From an uncultured Flavobacteriales bacterium (GTDB lineage: Bacteria > Bacteroidota > Bacteroidia > Flavobacteriales_D > Sanyastnellaceae): 6,446 nt of DNA. A program made the translations under genes and the position numbers. Of this stretch, positions 5,890 to 6,446 are shown in pieces. The notes beneath the pieces were generated by a model. The model saw only the letters and a list, made by a program, of their open reading frames with translations. It was not told the DNA's origin and ran no database searches. How positions within the stretch are numbered: position 1 is the stretch's first letter; each line of letters opens with the position of its first letter. Where the stretch lies: NCBI GenBank assembly GCA_938003665.1, contig CALKYI010000113.1, positions 1-6,446 on the forward strand, in the 5' to 3' direction.

Positions 5890-6446
5890 ATGCCCAAAGA
5901 CAAAAGCATCAAATCGGTTCTCCTCATTGGCAGCGGACCGATTGTCATTGGACAGGCTTGTGAGTTTGATTATTCCGGATCCCAAGCCCTCCGTTCCCTT
6001 CGCGAAGAAGGCATCGAAACCATCCTGATCAATTCCAACCCAGCGACCATCATGACCGACCCGGTCATGGCGGACCACGTGTACCTCGAGCCGTTGGAAC
6101 CAGCTTCTATTGAAAAAATCCTGGAGAAGCACCCCAACATTGATTCGGTGCTGCCAACGATGGGGGGACAGACGGCGTTGAACCTGTGCATTCAATGCGA
6201 TGAGATGGGCATTTGGAAGGAGCACAATGTGCGGATGATCGGTGTCGATATTGATGCGATCGAAATCACCGAGAACCGCGAGCGCTTCCGCGACCTGATG
6301 GAGTCCATGGGCATTCCGATGGCTCCTCAAGCCACGGCGAAGAGTTTCCTCGAAGGCAAAGAAGCGGCCCAGCAGTTCGGATTTCCACTGTGCATTCGTG
6401 CGAGCTACACGCTTGGTGGAGCCGGTGCGAGCATCATCTACGACCC
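5890..6446 (+). CDS. carB: Carbamoyl-phosphate synthase large subunit, N-terminal part (cut by window edge)
   Basis: CarB makes carbamoyl phosphate from bicarbonate, ammonia (passed from the CarA glutaminase) and two ATP, feeding pyrimidine and arginine synthesis in the cytoplasm. The 185 visible residues of an expected ~950-1,070 cover the start of the carboxyphosphate-forming half. They include IGSGPIVIGQACEFDYSGSQ (13-32), INSNPATIMTDP (47-58), VLPTMGGQTALN (87-98) and the ATP-grasp onset with IRASYTLGGAGASI (169-182). Arg130 and Arg170 align with the nucleotide-binding Arg129 and Arg169 of the E. coli enzyme. The ATG at 5890 is fixed by the family-conserved MPKDKSIKSVL N-terminus and is preceded by an A10 tract instead of a Shine-Dalgarno sequence. 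carA is not upstream: the neighbouring gene is a divergent hydrolase, so the large subunit appears to be expressed from its own promoter. Confidence 0.97.
   Translation, partial: MPKDKSIKSVLLIGSGPIVIGQACEFDYSGSQALRSLREEGIETILINSNPATIMTDPVMADHVYLEPLEPASIEKILEKHPNIDSVLPTMGGQTALNLCIQCDEMGIWKEHNVRMIGVDIDAIEITENRERFRDLMESMGIPMAPQATAKSFLEGKEAAQQFGFPLCIRASYTLGGAGASIIYD

Noticed and set aside
5856..5890. Hairpin plus homopolymer as an intrinsic terminator.
   Set aside because: On the plus strand the stem is followed by A residues, and on the minus strand the T-run comes before the stem; neither has the terminator order.
5611..6330. Minus-strand open frame of 239 codons opposite carB.
   Set aside because: It is antisense to the strongly conserved carB start and to the hydrolase promoter region, with no family motifs.

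Overview
The window looks like chromosomal housekeeping DNA from a GC-rich member of the Bacteroidota. Three things point there. The TonB-dependent receptor has the plug-domain wording typical of that phylum. The carB product has the Bacteroidota-type N-terminus. Two upstream regions carry perfect matches to the phylum's -7 promoter element TAnnTTTG, and start codons are preceded by A-rich stretches rather than Shine-Dalgarno sequences. I cannot name a genus from sequence alone. There is no sign of mobile elements, CRISPR or RNA genes.

Layout, left to right. (1) The 3' part of rsgA (1-843, +), a circularly permuted ribosome-assembly GTPase, with its N-terminus outside the window. (2) cysQ (847-1632, -), a 3'-phosphoadenosine-5'-phosphate phosphatase of the inositol-monophosphatase superfamily, convergent with rsgA across only 3 bp. 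(3) A divergent control region (1633-1816) holding a Bacteroidota-type promoter and a TPP (thiamine pyrophosphate) riboswitch on the + strand. (4) A TonB-dependent outer-membrane receptor (1817-4072, +), which the riboswitch marks as a probable thiamine-compound importer. (5) A minus-strand pair whose reading frames overlap by ATGA: an alpha/beta hydrolase (4850-5731), transcribed first, followed by a geranylgeranylglyceryl/heptaprenylglyceryl phosphate synthase homologue (4083-4853). (6) A divergent intergenic region (5732-5889) with a promoter and a 9-bp leader hairpin, then the start of carB (5890-6446, +), cut by the window edge.

The genes do not form a single pathway. The most informative part is the receptor with its riboswitch: the RNA element gives a substrate prediction that receptor sequence alone could not. 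Next is the archaeal-type ether-lipid enzyme coupled to a Trp-rich hydrolase. No intergenic stretch exceeds 185 bp. I found nothing that I would call a wholly new system; the findings are specific regulatory and linkage hypotheses.
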